A stretch of DNA of 64,000 nucleotides from Devosia riboflavina. GTDB taxonomy: Bacteria; Pseudomonadota; Alphaproteobacteria; Rhizobiales; Devosiaceae. Shown here piece after piece: positions 16,371 through 25,851 of the stretch. The number at the start of each line of letters is the position of its first letter. Within the stretch, counting starts at the first letter, position 1. The notes under the pieces are model-generated. The model was not told the origin of the DNA and did not search any database. It saw only the letters and a list, made by a program, of their open reading frames with translations. Both the position numbers and the translations under genes were made by a program. The stretch covers positions 124,001 through 188,000 of the forward strand of contig NZ_JQGC01000009.1 in the NCBI RefSeq assembly GCF_000743575.1, given 5' to 3'.

Positions 16371-17474
16371 ATGGCAGAGGCCTGGCCGCAAGGCGTCTTT
16401 CCCGCACGCTTGATCGAAAAACTGCATGCGCAAGGCGCGATCGCGACGGCGCGGCCATTCGATGCCGATCAGGTGCAGCCGGCGAGCCTCGACCTGCGGC
16501 TCGGCGATGTCGCCTATCGCGTGCGCTCGAGCTTTTTGCCGGGACCGGCTCATTCCATGGTGGATCGGATCGAAGCGCTGAAACTGCACGAAATCGACCT
16601 GACGCGCGGAGCGGTGCTGGAGCGCGGCTGCGTTTATCTCGTGCCTTTGCAGGAAAATCTCGACTTGCCGGCAGAGGTGAGCGCTTCGGCCAATCCCAAG
16701 AGTTCGACCGGGCGGCTCGATGTTTTCACCCGCGTCATCGGCGATCGCGCGCGCGGCTTTGACCAGATGCCGGCGGGCTATAAGGGCCCGCTTTATCTCG
16801 AAGTCAGCCCGCGTACTTTTCCGGTGCTGGTGCGGACGGGATCGCGGCTGAGCCAGATGCGGTTCCGCTGCGGGGATACGCGGATTACTTCGGCCGAGCA
16901 TCAAGCGCTGCATGCCAGCGATACGCTTGTCATCGGCGGCGACCAGCCGGTGGGCGAAGGCGTGGCGCTCTCCATCGATCTGCAGGGCGAAGGCCGTAAC
17001 GGGCTCATCGGATTCCGGTCGAAGCGCCATACTGGTGTGGTCGATGTAGATAAGAAGAATGCGCTTGATGTGCTCGACTTCTGGGAGCCGCTCTACAATC
17101 GCGGGCAGTTGGAGCTGACGCTGGACCCGGATGAATTCTACATCCTCGTCAGCCATGAGGCTGTGCATGTGCCGCCCAGCCATGCGGCCGAAATGGTGCC
17201 GTTCGACCCGCTGGTCGGCGAATTCCGCGTGCACTATGCGGGCTTTTTCGATCCCGGCTTTGGCCACTCATCGGCCGGCGGCACGGGCAGCCGCGCGGTT
17301 CTCGAAGTGCGCAGCCGCGAGGTGCCGTTCCTCCTCGGGCACGGGCAGAGCATCGGCAAGCTGATCTATGAAAGGTTGGCTGAAAAGCCTGATCGCCTCT
17401 ATGGCTCGGCGCTTGGTTCGAACTATCAGGCCCAGACGCTGAAACTTTCAAAGCACTTCAAGCCGTACCCGTGA
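16371..17474 (+). CDS. dcd: 2'-deoxycytidine 5'-triphosphate deaminase, two-domain form
   Basis: A 367-residue protein made of two dCTP deaminase/dUTPase-like beta folds in tandem, about residues 1-170 and 190-360. This is the long form usual in Hyphomicrobiales. It provides dUTP for thymidylate synthesis. Visible motifs include the N-terminal QPASLDLRLGDVAYRV, the ANPKSSTGRLDVFTRVI segment and the C-terminal-half FDPGFGHS. The frame is open to 16287, but that start lies in the divergent metZ promoter, and homologues begin with MAExxPxGVFPARLIE. Confidence 0.85.
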   Translation: MAEAWPQGVFPARLIEKLHAQGAIATARPFDADQVQPASLDLRLGDVAYRVRSSFLPGPAHSMVDRIEALKLHEIDLTRGAVLERGCVYLVPLQENLDLPAEVSASANPKSSTGRLDVFTRVIGDRARGFDQMPAGYKGPLYLEVSPRTFPVLVRTGSRLSQMRFRCGDTRITSAEHQALHASDTLVIGGDQPVGEGVALSIDLQGEGRNGLIGFRSKRHTGVVDVDKKNALDVLDFWEPLYNRGQLELTLDPDEFYILVSHEAVHVPPSHAAEMVPFDPLVGEFRVHYAGFFDPGFGHSSAGGTGSRAVLEVRSREVPFLLGHGQSIGKLIYERLAEKPDRLYGSALGSNYQAQTLKLSKHFKPYP

Positions 17475-17520
17475 GGGCGGCTTGACGCTGGGCGAGATTT
17501 CCAGCATCTAGTGGCGCGTC

Positions 17521-17594
17521 GCGGGTGTATCTCAATGGTAGAGAAGCAGCTTCCCAAGCTGATGACGAGGGTTCGATTCCCTTCACCCGCTCCA
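17521..17594 (+). tRNA. tRNA-Gly (anticodon CCC)
   Basis: A complete 74-base cloverleaf: acceptor stem GCGGGTG with CACCCGC, D stem TCTC/GAGA, anticodon loop TTCCCAA giving anticodon CCC, T-loop GGTTCGATTCC, and an encoded 3' TCCA. It reads GGG glycine codons. No direct repeat of its 3' end is visible downstream, so there is no sign of an integrated element. Confidence 0.95.
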
Positions 17595-17814
17595 ATCCCC
17601 CCACATTTTCCGACCGACTGATTGCCGCGGGCCATGCGCCCGGCAAACGGCAACCAACATGCTGTCATTCAACGAAATTTATGGACCGTAAATCGGTGTA
17701 AAGCCGGCGCTACACGGGTACGCAACGCTTAATCTCCATTAACTGGCGAGGGCGCCGCTGCCGCGTCAATCCTGTCCCTGTCGAGACCGCCTCGGCACGC
17801 AACAGGAGAGACAA

Positions 17815-18585
17815 ATGCCCAATATCAAAACTGCTGCCTTCGCGGCTGTCGCCATTTCGGCGCTGCTCGCCTCGGCCACCGGCGCACTCGCCGCCGATCC
17901 CGTCAAAAACATCGTGCTGGTGCACGGCGCCTGGGCCGATGGCTCGGGTTGGCGCCCGATCTACGAGATCCTCAAGGCGGACGGCTACAATGTCCGTATG
18001 GTGCAGAATCCGCTGACCTCGCTGACCGACGATGTCGCGGCGACCGACCGGGTGCTCGACCGCATGGATGGCCCGACCATTCTTGTCGGCCACTCCTATG
18101 GCGGGGCCGTGATTACCGAGGCCGGCGATCATGAGAAGGTGGTGGGCCTCGTCTATGTCGAAGCTTTCATGCCCGATGTCGGCGAATCCGTGTTCGGCAT
18201 GATCCCGCAGGATCCCAATCATCCGCCCCCGTTCGACTTCACGGCCGATGGTTTTGCTTTCTTCAATGAAGATGCCTTTGTTCCCGGCTTTGCCGACAGC
18301 CTGCCCCCGGCCGATGCCGAATTCCTGCGCGACAGTCAGGTGCCGATCTCGCTCAATGATGCCGGTGCATTTCCGCTGACCGTTGCCGCCTGGCGGGACA
18401 AGCCGACCTGGTACCAGACGGCCGATGCCGACCATGTCATCCCGCCTGCCCTGCAGGAGATGATGTACACGCGCGCCGGCTCCACCGTCGAAAAGGTCAG
18501 CGGCGGCCATCTCGCCTTCATCGCCCATGCCGAGGCTACGGCCAAGCTGATCGAGACCGCCGCCACTGCCGCGGCCGGCCAGTAG
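17815..18585 (+). CDS. Secreted alpha/beta hydrolase (EstC/salicylate-esterase-like)
   Basis: A 256-residue alpha/beta hydrolase with a signal peptide ([17 protein letters not shown]), so probably periplasmic. The oxyanion segment [11 protein letters not shown] and nucleophile elbow GHSYGG (S94) fit the EstC-like group related to plant methyl esterases. The catalytic His lies in [12 protein letters not shown] near the C terminus. AGGAGAGAC precedes the ATG, as in the next gene. It is the first of three hydrolases in a row. The 220-base gap after the tRNA holds no other gene I can support. Confidence 0.82.
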   Translation: MPNIKTAAFAAVAISALLASATGALAADPVKNIVLVHGAWADGSGWRPIYEILKADGYNVRMVQNPLTSLTDDVAATDRVLDRMDGPTILVGHSYGGAVITEAGDHEKVVGLVYVEAFMPDVGESVFGMIPQDPNHPPPFDFTADGFAFFNEDAFVPGFADSLPPADAEFLRDSQVPISLNDAGAFPLTVAAWRDKPTWYQTADADHVIPPALQEMMYTRAGSTVEKVSGGHLAFIAHAEATAKLIETAATAAAGQ

Positions 18586-18692
18586 GCTTTCCGCGAGGGC
18601 CCCTGCCCCACATCGCGAAACCCTGCCGCCGCCCCGAGCCTCCCCCATTGCGGGGCGGCGGCACCCTTTCTCGCTCACCACAGGAGAGACAG

Positions 18693-19538
18693 ATGAGCAC
18701 CTTTACCACCAAGGACGGCACAGAAATCTTCTACAATGACTGGGGCTCCGGCCAGCCCGTGGTCTTCTCGCATGGCTGGCCGCTCAGTGCCGATGCGTTC
18801 GAAGACCAGATGTTTTACTTCGCCCAGCGCGGCTATCGCGCCATCGGGCATGACCGGCGCGGCCATGGCCGGTCGAGCCAGCCGTTCCATGGCAATGACA
18901 TGGATACCTATGCCGATGACCTGGCGGAACTGGTCACCCATCTTGGCCTGCGCGACGCCATCCATATCGGCCATTCGACCGGCGGCGGCGAGGTTGCCCG
19001 CTATATCGGCCGGCATGGTACCGGGCGGGTCGCCAAGGCCGTGCTGATCGGCGCCGTGCCGCCGCTGATGCTGAAAACCGAAGCCAATCCGCTGGGCCTG
19101 CCGATCGAGGTGTTCGACGGTATCCGTGCCGGGGTTCATGCCGACCGCAGCCAGTTCTTCTGGGACCTGTCGATGCCGTTCTATAGCTACAACCGGCCCG
19201 GCGCCGCTGTCAGCGAAGGGGTGCGCAGCAGTTTCTGGCTGCAGGGCATGAATGCAGGCATGCCGGCATCGCATTACTGCATCAAGGCTTTCTCGGAAAC
19301 CGACCTGACCGAGGACCTGAAGCGCTTCGATGTGCCGACGCTGATCCTCCATGGCGATGACGACCAGATCGTGCCGATCGTCGCCTCGGGCAATATCTCG
19401 TCGAAAATCGTCAGGGATGCGGAATTCGTCGTCTATGCGGGCGGCGACCATGGCATCTGCACCACCCAGAAGGATCGGGTGAACGCGGAGCTCTTCCGCT
19501 TCGTCACGGCAACGGGCGCGGCCCGCTCGGCCGCGTGA
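18693..19538 (+). CDS. Alpha/beta hydrolase, non-heme chloroperoxidase-like
   Basis: A 281-residue cytoplasmic alpha/beta hydrolase closely matching the cofactor-free haloperoxidase/esterase group: [29 protein letters not shown], nucleophile elbow GHSTGGGE (S95), acid residue in LHGDDDQIV and catalytic His in GGDHGI. Physiological activity is probably esterase or perhydrolase. The frame opens at 18648; ATG 18693 is preceded by AGGAGAGAC. Three hydrolases in sequence suggest one operon. Confidence 0.85.
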   Translation: MSTFTTKDGTEIFYNDWGSGQPVVFSHGWPLSADAFEDQMFYFAQRGYRAIGHDRRGHGRSSQPFHGNDMDTYADDLAELVTHLGLRDAIHIGHSTGGGEVARYIGRHGTGRVAKAVLIGAVPPLMLKTEANPLGLPIEVFDGIRAGVHADRSQFFWDLSMPFYSYNRPGAAVSEGVRSSFWLQGMNAGMPASHYCIKAFSETDLTEDLKRFDVPTLILHGDDDQIVPIVASGNISSKIVRDAEFVVYAGGDHGICTTQKDRVNAELFRFVTATGAARSAA

Positions 19539-19610
19539 TGAGGCAGCGCCCTTTCCGGGCGCTGCCGCCTCAAAGCCAATCGACTGCCAACCATCCATCA
19601 GGAGACGAAA

Positions 19611-20426
19611 ATGACCAAAACCATCATGCTGATCCACGGAGCCTGGCTTAACTCCAAGAGCTGGGAACGCTGGAAAGCCCATTATGAGCAAAAGGGGTTT
19701 CGCGTTGTGGCGCCGGACTGGCCCTTTAACGATCGCAACCCGGCGGAGCTGCGCGCCAGTCCCCATCCGCAGCTTGCCAAGACGGGCGTGAAGGCGATCG
19801 TCGACCACTATGAGCGGCAGATCCAGGCGCTGCCCGAGGAGCCGATCCTGATCGGCCATTCGGCAGGCGGGGTCTGGGTGCAGCAATTGCTCGATCGCGG
19901 ACTGGGCGTGGCGGGTGTCGCCATCGATCCAGCGCCGACGACCGGGGTGCCGCTTGGCCCGCATTCCATCGTCTCGGCAGCGCCAGCGCTCTTTGCCTGG
20001 AACGGCTGGAACCGGTCCTTGCAGATGACGCGCAAATTCTTTGCCACCCGCTTTGCCCAGACCGTTCCCACCAGGGCCGAGGCGGATGCGCTCTATGAGC
20101 GCTATATCGTACCGACGGCCGGCAAGGTCTATTGGGATGGCGTCGTCAGTTCTGAGGGCAAGATCCGCTGGAACAATGCCAATCGCGCGCCGCTGCTGCT
20201 GATCGGGGGCGGACGCGACCTCATTGCGGATGCCTCGATGACCAAGGCCATCTATGAGCGCCAGAAGCAGGCGCCGAGCAAGACCGAGCTGCGCATCTTT
20301 CCGGAGCGTTCGCACTGGACCTGCATGGACCCGGGCTGGGAAGAGGTTGCCGATCTCGCACTGGACTGGTCGTTGGCCAATATGCGGCGGAGCAAGACTC
20401 TTGTATTCCCGATAGCCGCTGCCTGA
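19611..20426 (+). CDS. Alpha/beta hydrolase
   Basis: A 271-residue alpha/beta hydrolase. LIHGAWLNSKSWERW near the N terminus and GHSAGG (S84) give the oxyanion hole and nucleophile. FPERSHWTCMDPGW contains the probable catalytic His. There is no signal peptide, so it is cytoplasmic. It lies 72 bases after the chloroperoxidase-like gene with CAGGAGACG before its ATG. The substrate is unknown. Confidence 0.8.
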   Translation: MTKTIMLIHGAWLNSKSWERWKAHYEQKGFRVVAPDWPFNDRNPAELRASPHPQLAKTGVKAIVDHYERQIQALPEEPILIGHSAGGVWVQQLLDRGLGVAGVAIDPAPTTGVPLGPHSIVSAAPALFAWNGWNRSLQMTRKFFATRFAQTVPTRAEADALYERYIVPTAGKVYWDGVVSSEGKIRWNNANRAPLLLIGGGRDLIADASMTKAIYERQKQAPSKTELRIFPERSHWTCMDPGWEEVADLALDWSLANMRRSKTLVFPIAAA

Positions 20427-20476
20427 GATCAGGGCCGGCGCAGTCGATGCGCCGGCCGCTTTCGCTGGGGGACACG

Positions 20477-21310
20477 ATGCGCATTCATCATCTCAATTGC
20501 GGCACGCATTGCCCGCTGGGCGGCGCGCTGTTCGATGGCCGCAGCCGCGGCCTTTTGGCCGATCTCTGCACGCATGTGGTGCTTATCGAGACGGCGCAGG
20601 GGCTGGTGCTGGTCGATACCGGCTATGGCTTGCAGGATGTGCTGCAGAAGCCGCGACGACGATTGGCCTATACATGGCCGCTGATCCTCAATACGAGGCT
20701 GCGCGAAGAGGATACGGCGCTGCGCCAGATCGAGGCGCTCGGCTTTTCGGCGCGCGATGTCCGCCACATCATTCTCACGCATCTCGACTTCGACCATGCC
20801 GGCGGCATCGAGGACTTTCCCGAAGCGCGGGTGCATGTGCTTGAGGCCGAGCGCGACGCCGCCGAGCACAAGCGCCGGGGTTTCATTGCCCGGCAGCGCT
20901 ATCGGCCGCTCGACTGGGACGCTGTGCGGGACTGGCGCACCTATGCCGCGGGCGGGGAGGCCTGGTTCGGTTTTGAGGCGGTACGCGCGCTCGATGGATT
21001 GCCGCCCGAAATCCTGATGGTACCGCTGGCGGGGCACACGCATGGCCATGCCGGGATCACCATTGCCACCGAAGCCGGATGGCTGCTCCATGCCGGGGAT
21101 GCTTATCTCCATCGCGGGCAGATGGATCATGCCCATCCGCATATGCCGGTGGGCCTTGCCGTCTATGAGCGGATCATGATGACGGACCTCATGGCAGCGC
21201 GCGGCAATCTCGAGCGGCTGCGAGCGCTGGACCGGGAGGCGGACGATGTGCGCGTCTTCTGCTCACATGACAGCGGCGATCTCGAAGCGCTCAAGGGCGC
21301 CTCGCGCTGA
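20477..21310 (+). CDS. Metallo-beta-lactamase-fold hydrolase, lactonase-like
   Basis: A 277-residue MBL-fold protein. The metal motif reads THLDFDHAGG (H102, D104, D106, H107), the HxDxDH variant of the usual HxHxDH. Downstream PLAGHTHGHAG and LHAGDAYLH supply further metal ligands, and FCSHD lies near the C terminus. The order resembles N-acyl homoserine lactonases of the AiiA-like group, but lactonase activity is only an inference. The frame opens at 20447; ATG 20477 with GGGGGA upstream is chosen. Confidence 0.78.
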   Translation: MRIHHLNCGTHCPLGGALFDGRSRGLLADLCTHVVLIETAQGLVLVDTGYGLQDVLQKPRRRLAYTWPLILNTRLREEDTALRQIEALGFSARDVRHIILTHLDFDHAGGIEDFPEARVHVLEAERDAAEHKRRGFIARQRYRPLDWDAVRDWRTYAAGGEAWFGFEAVRALDGLPPEILMVPLAGHTHGHAGITIATEAGWLLHAGDAYLHRGQMDHAHPHMPVGLAVYERIMMTDLMAARGNLERLRALDREADDVRVFCSHDSGDLEALKGASR

Positions 21311-21315
21311 GATGT

Positions 21316-21840
21316 TCAATGAATCTCGTCGGCCGCGTATAGGGCACCGAGCAGGGCCCGCGCGGCCTGTGCGGGTTGATCTTCGCCTTCCCCGATGATC
21401 AGCAGGCCATGCCGGCTGCCATGGGGCTGGATGTCGAGCCGGCTCGGGATTACAGCGACCGGCTTTCCAGCGTCGAGGAACCTCGCAATCATTCGGGCGG
21501 CCGGATCGGCACTGTCTTCGAGCCAGAGCGGGCCAGGCAGACCGATGCAGAAGGCGCCGCCGAAATCTTCGGCATGCACATCGTCGAGGGCCAGGGTGTC
21601 GTTGACCGCATCGTGGACGGCCCGGTCAGCCTGATAGCGTTGCAGTTGCGGCAGGGGCGAAGCGGCGTTCGCCTGGCTGCGAATCCAGGGTGCGCCACCA
21701 CCGGGGGAGGCCAGGACGAGGTCGATGCCGGCATCGACAAAGACATAATAGGGGATGACGAACCGCTCCAGCCGGAGCTCTGCGCCATGCTCGGAGGGTG
21801 AAACGTCGCGGTCCGGAATGAGAATCATCAGAATGCGCAT
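21316..21840 (-). CDS. DJ-1/PfpI-like protein lacking the catalytic cysteine
   Basis: A 174-residue protein similar to type 1 glutamine amidotransferase-like DJ-1/PfpI proteins: MRILMILIPD, VPYY-like FVIPYYVFVDAG, LVLASPGGG, DTLALDDVHAEDF and the IGLPGPLWLEDSADP segment. The nucleophile elbow, normally a Cys after the AGKPVA strand, reads AVIPSRLDI (129-136), so the catalytic Cys is absent. C98 sits elsewhere. It may be a non-catalytic or binding member. ATG 21840 is chosen over the upstream 21885 because the fold begins there. It is convergent with the MBL gene. Confidence 0.65.
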   Translation of the reverse strand: MRILMILIPDRDVSPSEHGAELRLERFVIPYYVFVDAGIDLVLASPGGGAPWIRSQANAASPLPQLQRYQADRAVHDAVNDTLALDDVHAEDFGGAFCIGLPGPLWLEDSADPAARMIARFLDAGKPVAVIPSRLDIQPHGSRHGLLIIGEGEDQPAQAARALLGALYAADEIH

Positions 21841-21940
21841 GCTTGACGAGCCTATTGTTCTGGTCGGGCAGTTGCGACCGCCCATCCGAACTATGGCAGT
21901 TCGCCTGGCTGGGGCCAGTAAAGCGTTGTAAATTCAGCGC

Positions 21941-24775
21941 CTAGGCGAGCGCTTCGGCGATGGCCGATGCGCGCAGGAAATCGGGCCGCAGAAAACCCTC
22001 GGGCATGCGCGGCAGGAGTTCGGCCAGCGCGGCCTTTGCCACATCTTCGCGCCCGTCGCTGCGCCAGAACCTTGCAAGGCTCGTCGTGCTGCGCAGTTCC
22101 CAGGCGAGAGCTTCCTGTTCCTGGGCCGTGGTGCGGGCGAGCAGCAATTGCTGTTCGCCGCCGGCCGTGTCACCCAGAAGGAGCATGATGTCGCCCTTGA
22201 TCCGCTGCAATTCCGGCAGGAACCAGTATTCGCCGGTTTCGGCACATTCGATGAGGCTCGCATCGATCGCCTCGCGGGCCTCGGCAAGCCGGCCGCTCCG
22301 CGCCAGCCCTTCGGCCAGCATGCCGCGCAGGGCGGCGAAGTGCAGTCTGAAACCGGCCGACTGCAATTTGCGGAGCGCCTCCTGCAATATTGCGAGGCCC
22401 TCCTCCACTTCCCCCGAACGCAGCATCAGGGCGCCGGCGCAGGCGTGGGAATAGGTGTGCCAGACATCCATGGCCGCCTGGGCGGAACGCTGTGCCAGAA
22501 GCGCGATATGGCGCTCGGCCCCCTCATAGTCTCCCACCAGGAGGCTGACCATGCAGGCGCCATCTAGGAGCACATGGCACAATGTCGGCGTGTCGTTGAG
22601 GGCCAGCGTTTCCTCCACCATGCCGGCAATTTCCGCCAGGGCACGCTCGGGAAAGCCCCGCACCAGCAGAGTGCGTGCAAGCGTCGAGCGGGCCATAACG
22701 CGCTGATCATATTGGAAGCGCACCAGATGCGACCGGTTAGGCGCCTGGCCATAGTGGCGCAGCATTTCGGTAAGATCTGCCGCCGCTTCGGACTGGTAGC
22801 CGAGCAGGTGCCGGGACCGGCCGCGCATGCGCTTGCCGATCAGGACGTCGCTGGCATCGCTGGAGTTCGCGCTGGTGACGATGAAACGCTCGGCAAGGGC
22901 AAGGGCGGCGCGATTGTCGCCGCTATTGGTGCGGTCCACCCAAAGAGCCCAGAGGGCTCGCAACTGATAGTCCGTTTCGCCAAGCTCTTCGGCAATGGTC
23001 AGGACGGTGCGCCAGGCGGCGGGGCCGCTCTCGACGCCGGATATGGCGTTGAGCTGCGGCCAGCCGAGGACGACGTTCAACTGCATGCGCTGGCGTTTTT
23101 CAGCCTGGGACTGCAAGCCGAGAGCCGCGACGGCGCGCTTTGCCGCCGCCAATCGCTCTTCGACGAGCGAAAGCTGGAACCAGAGGGGAATGGCCGAAAC
23201 GGTCAGCGCAATGCCGAGGTCGATGGAGCCGCTGGGGCCGAATGCCCAGATGAGGGCGGCGCGCAGATTGCCCAGTTCCCGGCCATAGTTGGGCAGCCAG
23301 TCCTCATTGGGCTGGCTTTCCCATTCGGCTGCGGCGCGCTCGAAGAGCTGGAGATAGTATGCGGCGTGCAGTCTCGCCTTGGCCGGAGCTTCGCCGGCCT
23401 CGGCGAGCTTCTCGCTGCAATAGCGCCGTGTGGTTTCGAGCAGGCGATAGTGGACGATGCTATTGGCCACATCGGCCGTGAGCAGGGATTTGGCGACGAG
23501 GCTGACGATGACGTCGTCGACCTCGATTTCCCCGCCCTCGCCGGCGACATTGCGCGCGGCTTCGAGCGTGAAGCCGCCGTTGAAGACAGCCAGGCGCCGC
23601 AGCACCTGCTGCTCTTCGGTCGAGAGAAGGCCAAAGCTCCAGTCGAGTGTTGCCCGCAGGGTCTGATGGCGCGGCAGGGCCGTGCGTCGGCCTTGCTTGA
23701 GGAGCTTGAAGCGATCGTCGAGCGCATTGGCAAGGCCGGCAAGCCCAATCGTGTCGATGCGACCGGCGGCCAGTTCGATGGCGAGGGCAATGCCATCGAG
23801 CCTGCGGCAGATTTCGGTGGCATGCGCGGCATCGGCATCCCGCAGCTCGAACCCGCCAAGGGCTTCTGACGCGCGCTCGGCGAAGAGCTGGATGGCCGGA
23901 TAGCGCAAGGCGGCTTCGGCCGTCAGTTCCGCATTCTCGGGTGGAAGATCGAGTGGCGGCAGGCGCTGCACCCATTCGGACGGCACGCGCAGCGGCTCGC
24001 GGCTGGTGGCCAGTACCTGCACGGCGGGACAAGCCCGCAATAGCTGTTCGGCGAGGCTGGCGACAGGCTCGATCAGATGCTCGCAATTGTCGAGAACCAG
24101 CAGCATTTTCCGGTTCTGCAGATAGGTCCAGAGATCGCGTACCGGGCCAACGCTGCCATTGACGCGCTCGATGACCGAGAGAAGGCCGGGAACGATCAGC
24201 TCGGCGCTGTCCATGGTGCCAAGATCGAGAAAGGCTACACCGTCGGGATAGGCGGAGACAACCGTCTCGGCCGCAGCGACGGCGACGGTGGTCTTGCCCA
24301 TGCCGCCGGGGCCGACGATGTTGATGAGGCGGCGGCGCTGCAATTGGCCGATCAGGGTGGCAATGAAATCATCGCGGCCAACCGGGCGGACGACCGAAAG
24401 CGGCAGATTGGAGCGGCCGGCTTCAAGCGATATCGGCACCTCCTGGACGGGTCGAACCGGGCGGGCGACGGGCGCAACGAAGGCATAGCCGCGGCCCGGC
24501 ACATTTTCGATCAGCGGGGCGGGAAGCTGGTCTTCGCCCAGGGCCTTGCGTAGCGAGGAGATGTGCACGCGCAGATTGGCTTCATCGACGAAGGTGTTGG
24601 GCCAGACGGCGGCAATGATTTCTTCCTTGCTGACGACGGAGCCCGCGCGGTCGACGAGGGTTGCAAGCACATCGAAGGCGCGGCTGCCGAGGCGCAGCAC
24701 GGTGCCGTCCCGCACCAGTCGGCGCTGGGTCGGGGAGAATTCGAACGGTCCAAACGAAAGCGTATGCTCGTCCAT
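21941..24775 (-). CDS. Large winged-helix/NB-ARC-type ATPase transcriptional regulator
   Basis: A 944-residue regulator. The N-terminal OmpR-type winged helix (about 1-100) has VDEANLRVHISSLRKALGED and ENVPGRGYAFV. A STAND/NB-ARC-like ATPase follows, with Walker A GPGGMGKTT (155-163) and Walker B-like LLVLDNCEHLI. The C-terminal half is helical and repeat-like (TPR/BTAD-like). Such proteins act as signal-triggered activators. It ends about 100 bases before the DJ-1-like gene on the same strand and may control the neighbouring hydrolase cluster. ATG 24775 begins the DNA-binding domain; the frame extends upstream to 24979. Confidence 0.82.
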   Translation of the reverse strand: MDEHTLSFGPFEFSPTQRRLVRDGTVLRLGSRAFDVLATLVDRAGSVVSKEEIIAAVWPNTFVDEANLRVHISSLRKALGEDQLPAPLIENVPGRGYAFVAPVARPVRPVQEVPISLEAGRSNLPLSVVRPVGRDDFIATLIGQLQRRRLINIVGPGGMGKTTVAVAAAETVVSAYPDGVAFLDLGTMDSAELIVPGLLSVIERVNGSVGPVRDLWTYLQNRKMLLVLDNCEHLIEPVASLAEQLLRACPAVQVLATSREPLRVPSEWVQRLPPLDLPPENAELTAEAALRYPAIQLFAERASEALGGFELRDADAAHATEICRRLDGIALAIELAAGRIDTIGLAGLANALDDRFKLLKQGRRTALPRHQTLRATLDWSFGLLSTEEQQVLRRLAVFNGGFTLEAARNVAGEGGEIEVDDVIVSLVAKSLLTADVANSIVHYRLLETTRRYCSEKLAEAGEAPAKARLHAAYYLQLFERAAAEWESQPNEDWLPNYGRELGNLRAALIWAFGPSGSIDLGIALTVSAIPLWFQLSLVEERLAAAKRAVAALGLQSQAEKRQRMQLNVVLGWPQLNAISGVESGPAAWRTVLTIAEELGETDYQLRALWALWVDRTNSGDNRAALALAERFIVTSANSSDASDVLIGKRMRGRSRHLLGYQSEAAADLTEMLRHYGQAPNRSHLVRFQYDQRVMARSTLARTLLVRGFPERALAEIAGMVEETLALNDTPTLCHVLLDGACMVSLLVGDYEGAERHIALLAQRSAQAAMDVWHTYSHACAGALMLRSGEVEEGLAILQEALRKLQSAGFRLHFAALRGMLAEGLARSGRLAEAREAIDASLIECAETGEYWFLPELQRIKGDIMLLLGDTAGGEQQLLLARTTAQEQEALAWELRSTTSLARFWRSDGREDVAKAALAELLPRMPEGFLRPDFLRASAIAEALA

Positions 24776-24987
24776 CGTGGAATGGTCTCGGCCCGAACTG
24801 TCGATGACTAATGCGCTGCGCTGCCCGAAATCGAGGACGCGACGCCCCCTCCACGCGAAAAACTTCGCCGACCGTGTTCCCGTGCCGCGTCCATGTCTTG
24901 CAATCGCCCCGTGCGGCGGGACAATGCAGCCGGAAGGCTTCATGGTCAATGGCGATAGCGCGGACAATGCTTCCGCCACAATAGTTT

Positions 24988-25019
24988 GGGGCCGAAAGCG
25001 GCAATCCGCTTTCGGCCCC
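24988..25019 (-). terminator. Strong hairpin ending the minus-strand catabolic operon
   Basis: A perfect 14-bp stem, GGGGCCGAAAGCGG with CCGCTTTCGGCCCC, loop CAAT, 38 bases past the PIG-L gene stop. It lacks a good T-tract. The rest of the gap 24776-25057 should contain the promoter of the large regulator; no further gene is evident. Confidence 0.6.
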
Positions 25020-25057
25020 GGTTCATCGCTCGCTTGTGTGGCAAAGCGATCAGTAGC

Positions 25058-25843
25058 TTACAGTGCGAAGAGTTTTTTTACCTCGTCGGCGGTGACCTGG
25101 CGGCCATAGTCGGCGAGCTGGAAGCTTTCGGCGAATTCGTGGCCGCCGCTCATGCTGGGCAGCGCGTACATGAATTCCGGCCAGTATTTCAGGATAAAGG
25201 CGCGCTCGGCGGCCCAGTCGCCGATTTTCGGGGCTTCGTTGAGGAAGCCACGCTCGAAGGGGGCGAATTCGTAGAACTGGGTGGCGTGGGCGGCGCAGGC
25301 TTTGAGCTTGGCGTCGATGGACGAAGCGACATCGAAGACCACGTCGTGCTTGTGGACGTCGAGCGCACCGTAGTCGATCATCTTGAGAAAGATCGGCGTC
25401 TCGGCCAGCGGCGGCACTTCGGGGCAGATATTGCCATTGGTGCAGAAGCCGGAGGCCTCGCGCACGACCTTGCCGGCATTGCGGTTATCGAGGTGCCCGG
25501 GGCAATCGTCATGGAAGGTAATGACCACATCGGCCTGCCAGCGGCGGATGGAGGAGATGACGGCCGTGCGCAAAGCGAGGTCCGGCATCAGCTCGCCATC
25601 ATGGATGTCGAGGATTTCGTAATCGAGCACGCCCAGATGGCGCGCAGCGGCATAGGCCTCGCGGGCGCGGCGGCGCTTTAGGGGATCGCGGTCCATCTGG
25701 TAGTGACCAGCATCACCATTGGTCAGCGACATGAATTTGACGGCGACGCCACGATCGGCAAGGCGCCGCATGGTACCGCCGGTATACATTTCCGCCTCGT
25801 CGGGATGGGCTTCGATGACGAGCACTTTGAGCGGATAAGACAT
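25058..25843 (-). CDS. PIG-L/LmbE-family deacetylase
   Basis: A 261-residue zinc-dependent deacetylase-like protein. The N-terminal metal motif reads EAHPDEAE (AHPDxxE), and a second motif HDDCPGHLDNRNAG provides the later His. The family removes acetyl groups from N-acetylglucosamine linked to another moiety (PIG-L, MshB, BshB) or from related amides. It is the last gene of a minus-strand operon with a TIM-barrel protein and a peptide-type importer, suggesting deacetylation of an imported N-acetylated compound. Confidence 0.85.
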   Translation of the reverse strand: MSYPLKVLVIEAHPDEAEMYTGGTMRRLADRGVAVKFMSLTNGDAGHYQMDRDPLKRRRAREAYAAARHLGVLDYEILDIHDGELMPDLALRTAVISSIRRWQADVVITFHDDCPGHLDNRNAGKVVREASGFCTNGNICPEVPPLAETPIFLKMIDYGALDVHKHDVVFDVASSIDAKLKACAAHATQFYEFAPFERGFLNEAPKIGDWAAERAFILKYWPEFMYALPSMSGGHEFAESFQLADYGRQVTADEVKKLFAL

Positions 25844-25851
25844 GGTCGGTA

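Noticed and set aside
18675-20315. 546-codon minus-strand frame across two alpha/beta hydrolase genes
   Set aside because: It spans two well-supported hydrolases with clear catalytic motifs. The antisense product is rich in Arg/His/Asp and has no family features.
22574-23869. 431-codon plus-strand frame opposite the large regulator
   Set aside because: Fully antisense to the NB-ARC/helical region and composed of shadow codons. No recognisable motif.
17521-25000. Genomic island integrated at tRNA-Gly
   Set aside because: No integrase and no direct repeat of the tRNA 3' end is visible downstream, and base composition looks like the neighbours.
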